In this document: positions 62,818-64,000 of the stretch, piece by piece
How positions within the stretch are numbered: the stretch's first letter is position 1
How the letters are laid out: each line of letters opens with the position of its first letter
NCBI RefSeq assembly: GCF_000473065.1
Contig: NZ_AXAZ01000014.1
Span: 62,001 to 126,000, forward strand
Direction of reading: 5' to 3'
Length of the DNA: 64,000 nt
From: Bradyrhizobium sp. WSM1743
GTDB taxonomy: Bacteria; Pseudomonadota; Alphaproteobacteria; Rhizobiales; Xanthobacteraceae
The notes under the pieces: model-generated
What the model was told of the DNA's origin: nothing
Database searches by the model: none
What the model saw: only the letters and a program-made list of their open reading frames with translations
Position numbers and translations under genes: made by a program

Positions 62818-63108
62818 TCAGCCTGCGATGGCGTTCATCGCCTTGGCCAGGGCGGTGTCGCGCGCGGTGACGCCGCCGGCGTCGTGGGTCGACAGCACCA
62901 CCTCAACCGTCTTGTAGACGTTGCGCCATTCGGGGTGGTGATCCATCTTCTCGGCGACCAGCGCGGCGCGGGTCATGAAGCCGAACGCCTCGTTGAAATC
63001 CTTGAAGACAAAGGTTTTCCCGATGGCGTCGCGGCCTTGGGCTTCAGTCCAGCCCGGTAGTCCGCCGAGCGCCTGCTTGCGCGCCTCCGCCGAGAGCCGT
63101 TCTGCCAT
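62818..63108 (-). CDS. phhB: Pterin-4a-carbinolamine dehydratase
   Basis: 96-aa enzyme that dehydrates 4a-hydroxytetrahydrobiopterin, supporting aromatic amino-acid hydroxylation or molybdopterin-related pterin recycling. Family motif [20 protein letters not shown] with [12 protein letters not shown] (catalytic His residues) is present. No phenylalanine hydroxylase is next to it in the window. Confidence 0.9.
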   Translation of the reverse strand: MAERLSAEARKQALGGLPGWTEAQGRDAIGKTFVFKDFNEAFGFMTRAALVAEKMDHHPEWRNVYKTVEVVLSTHDAGGVTARDTALAKAMNAIAG

Positions 63109-63259
63109 GCTCGTCTCCGTCCTTTAGGGGAACTTTACTCTAACACCGCCCCGGCGCCCGGGTTCATACCGGATTTCCTGCATCCGCTAACCATGACGGA
63201 GATGTAACCCCGCCGGACAAGAAATTTGCTACAATTGCGAGCGTAAATCGCCGGCCAAG

Positions 63260-64000
63260 ATGAAACTGAGCCTGAAGCGCCTGTTTGGGAGATCGATGAC
63301 CGGGGGATTGGACCTGGCCGAAACGCCCCCTTCGCCGCGATCCGCGGCGCGGAAGACGGCGCTCGTGTCTCTGGCATTCGTGCTTGCGATCATCGGCGCA
63401 CTCGCCGGCGGCTATTACTTCGCGATGCGCCCCGTGACGCTCAGGATCGCGGTCGGCCCCGCCAACAGCGACGACGTCAAGGTCGTGCAGACGCTGACGC
63501 AGGCCTTCACGCAGAGCAAGGGCCAGGTGCGGCTGCGGCCGATCCAGACCGACGGCGCCACGGCCAGCGCCAACGCGCTCGCGGAAGGCAGGGTCGATCT
63601 CGCCATCGTGCGCGGCGACCTCGATGTGCCGAAGAACGCGCAGGCGGTCGCAACCCTGCGCAAGAACGTCGTGGTGCTGTGGTCGGTCCAGGGCAAGGGC
63701 AAGAAGAAGGGCGCCAAGATCACCAAGATCGCGCAGCTCGCCGGTCATCGCGTCGGCGTGGTCGGCCGCACCCAGGCCAACGTCAACCTGCTCAAGGTGA
63801 TCCTGCAGCAATATGGCGTCGATCCCGCCAAGGTCGAGATCGTGCAATTCCCGGCAAACGAGGTTGCCGAGGCGATCAAGGCGCAGAAGGCCGACATCTA
63901 TCTCGCGGCCGGCCCCGTCAACAGCAAGATCACGGCGGACGCGATCGCCGCCTCCACCAAGGATTTCGGCGCGCCCACCTTCCTCGCGATCGATTCGGCG
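63260..64000 (+). CDS. Membrane-anchored TAXI-family solute-binding protein (3' end cut)
   Basis: Open to the window end (247 codons from ATG 63260), so the C-terminus is missing. A cytoplasmic start (MKLSLKRLFGRSMTGGLDLA) precedes a helix (about residues 35-56, LVSLAFVLAIIGALAGGYYF). The rest follows the periplasmic-binding pattern: LRIAVGPANSDDVKVVQTLT, EGRVDLAIVRGDL, AGHRVGVVGRTQANVNLL. It resembles the TAXI/NMT1 protein at 60985 but with an anchor instead of a cleaved leader. Ligand unknown. Confidence 0.8.
   Translation, partial: MKLSLKRLFGRSMTGGLDLAETPPSPRSAARKTALVSLAFVLAIIGALAGGYYFAMRPVTLRIAVGPANSDDVKVVQTLTQAFTQSKGQVRLRPIQTDGATASANALAEGRVDLAIVRGDLDVPKNAQAVATLRKNVVVLWSVQGKGKKKGAKITKIAQLAGHRVGVVGRTQANVNLLKVILQQYGVDPAKVEIVQFPANEVAEAIKAQKADIYLAAGPVNSKITADAIAASTKDFGAPTFLAIDSA

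Overview
The window is about 64 kb of GC-rich alphaproteobacterial chromosome. It most likely comes from Bradyrhizobium or a close relative in the Nitrobacteraceae. I infer this from the gene content: a ccmABCDG block in the cycVWZXY order known from Bradyrhizobium, leuC, leuD and leuB in separate places, a MatB-type malonyl-CoA synthetase and sdhCDAB. Dense families of short interspersed inverted repeats in nearly every larger intergenic gap fit the same group. It looks like core genome. I see no phage genes, transposase, CRISPR array, integrase, plasmid functions, rRNA or convincing tRNA.

Layout. 1-3178: cytochrome c maturation genes ccmA (5' end cut by the window edge), ccmB, ccmC, ccmD and ccmG. 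3209-9318: ispZ/yciB, ftsY, an RluA-type pseudouridine synthase, a DUF2336 protein, mtaB and dapF. 9566-12788: a secreted GyrI-like protein, a SIMPL-domain protein, a small secreted protein and a metallo-beta-lactamase-fold hydrolase. 13223-17127: the translation and secretion block ffh-rpsP-rimM-trmD-rplS, closed by a strong terminator. 17328-24824: leuC with a possible leader ORF, a small ORF behind a hairpin that hides its ribosome-binding site, three small Tyr/Pro- or Gly-rich secreted proteins, a DUF1330 protein, a zincin, leuD, a glycosyltransferase and a TPR-caspase protein. 25004-30636: a CitE-like lyase, beta-carbonic anhydrase, asd, two hypothetical proteins and leuB. 30867-38000: an MFS exporter, a sulfite-oxidase-type molybdoprotein with its cytochrome b, a fasciclin protein, an SDR, matB and a TauE/SafE permease.

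38511-46380: sdhC-sdhD-sdhA-sdhB (complex II), a Cache-domain hybrid histidine kinase and an SbmA/BacA-like ABC transporter. 46562-52361: an FkbM methyltransferase, a VOC protein, a proline-rich small protein behind a likely general-stress (EcfG) promoter, a giant Pro/Ala-linker OmpA-family protein and an alkaline phosphatase. 52535-59695: argG, a PAP2 phosphatase, a membrane protein, rlmN, an IalB-family protein, a dienoyl-CoA-reductase-like SDR and a quinone oxidoreductase. 60106-64000: a membrane-anchored Sel1-like protein, two TAXI-type solute-binding proteins (the second runs off the end), a DUF1232 protein and a pterin carbinolamine dehydratase.

Most genes serve central metabolism: leucine, lysine/threonine and arginine synthesis, the TCA cycle, haem-protein assembly and translation. 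The least explained parts are the repeat network, the EcfG promoter with its small gene, the 19.0 kb hairpin, the leuC leader, the caspase-like protein, the secreted GyrI-like protein and the molybdoenzyme/cytochrome b pair. I found no clear-cut new multi-gene system. The findings are candidates, ranked by interest.
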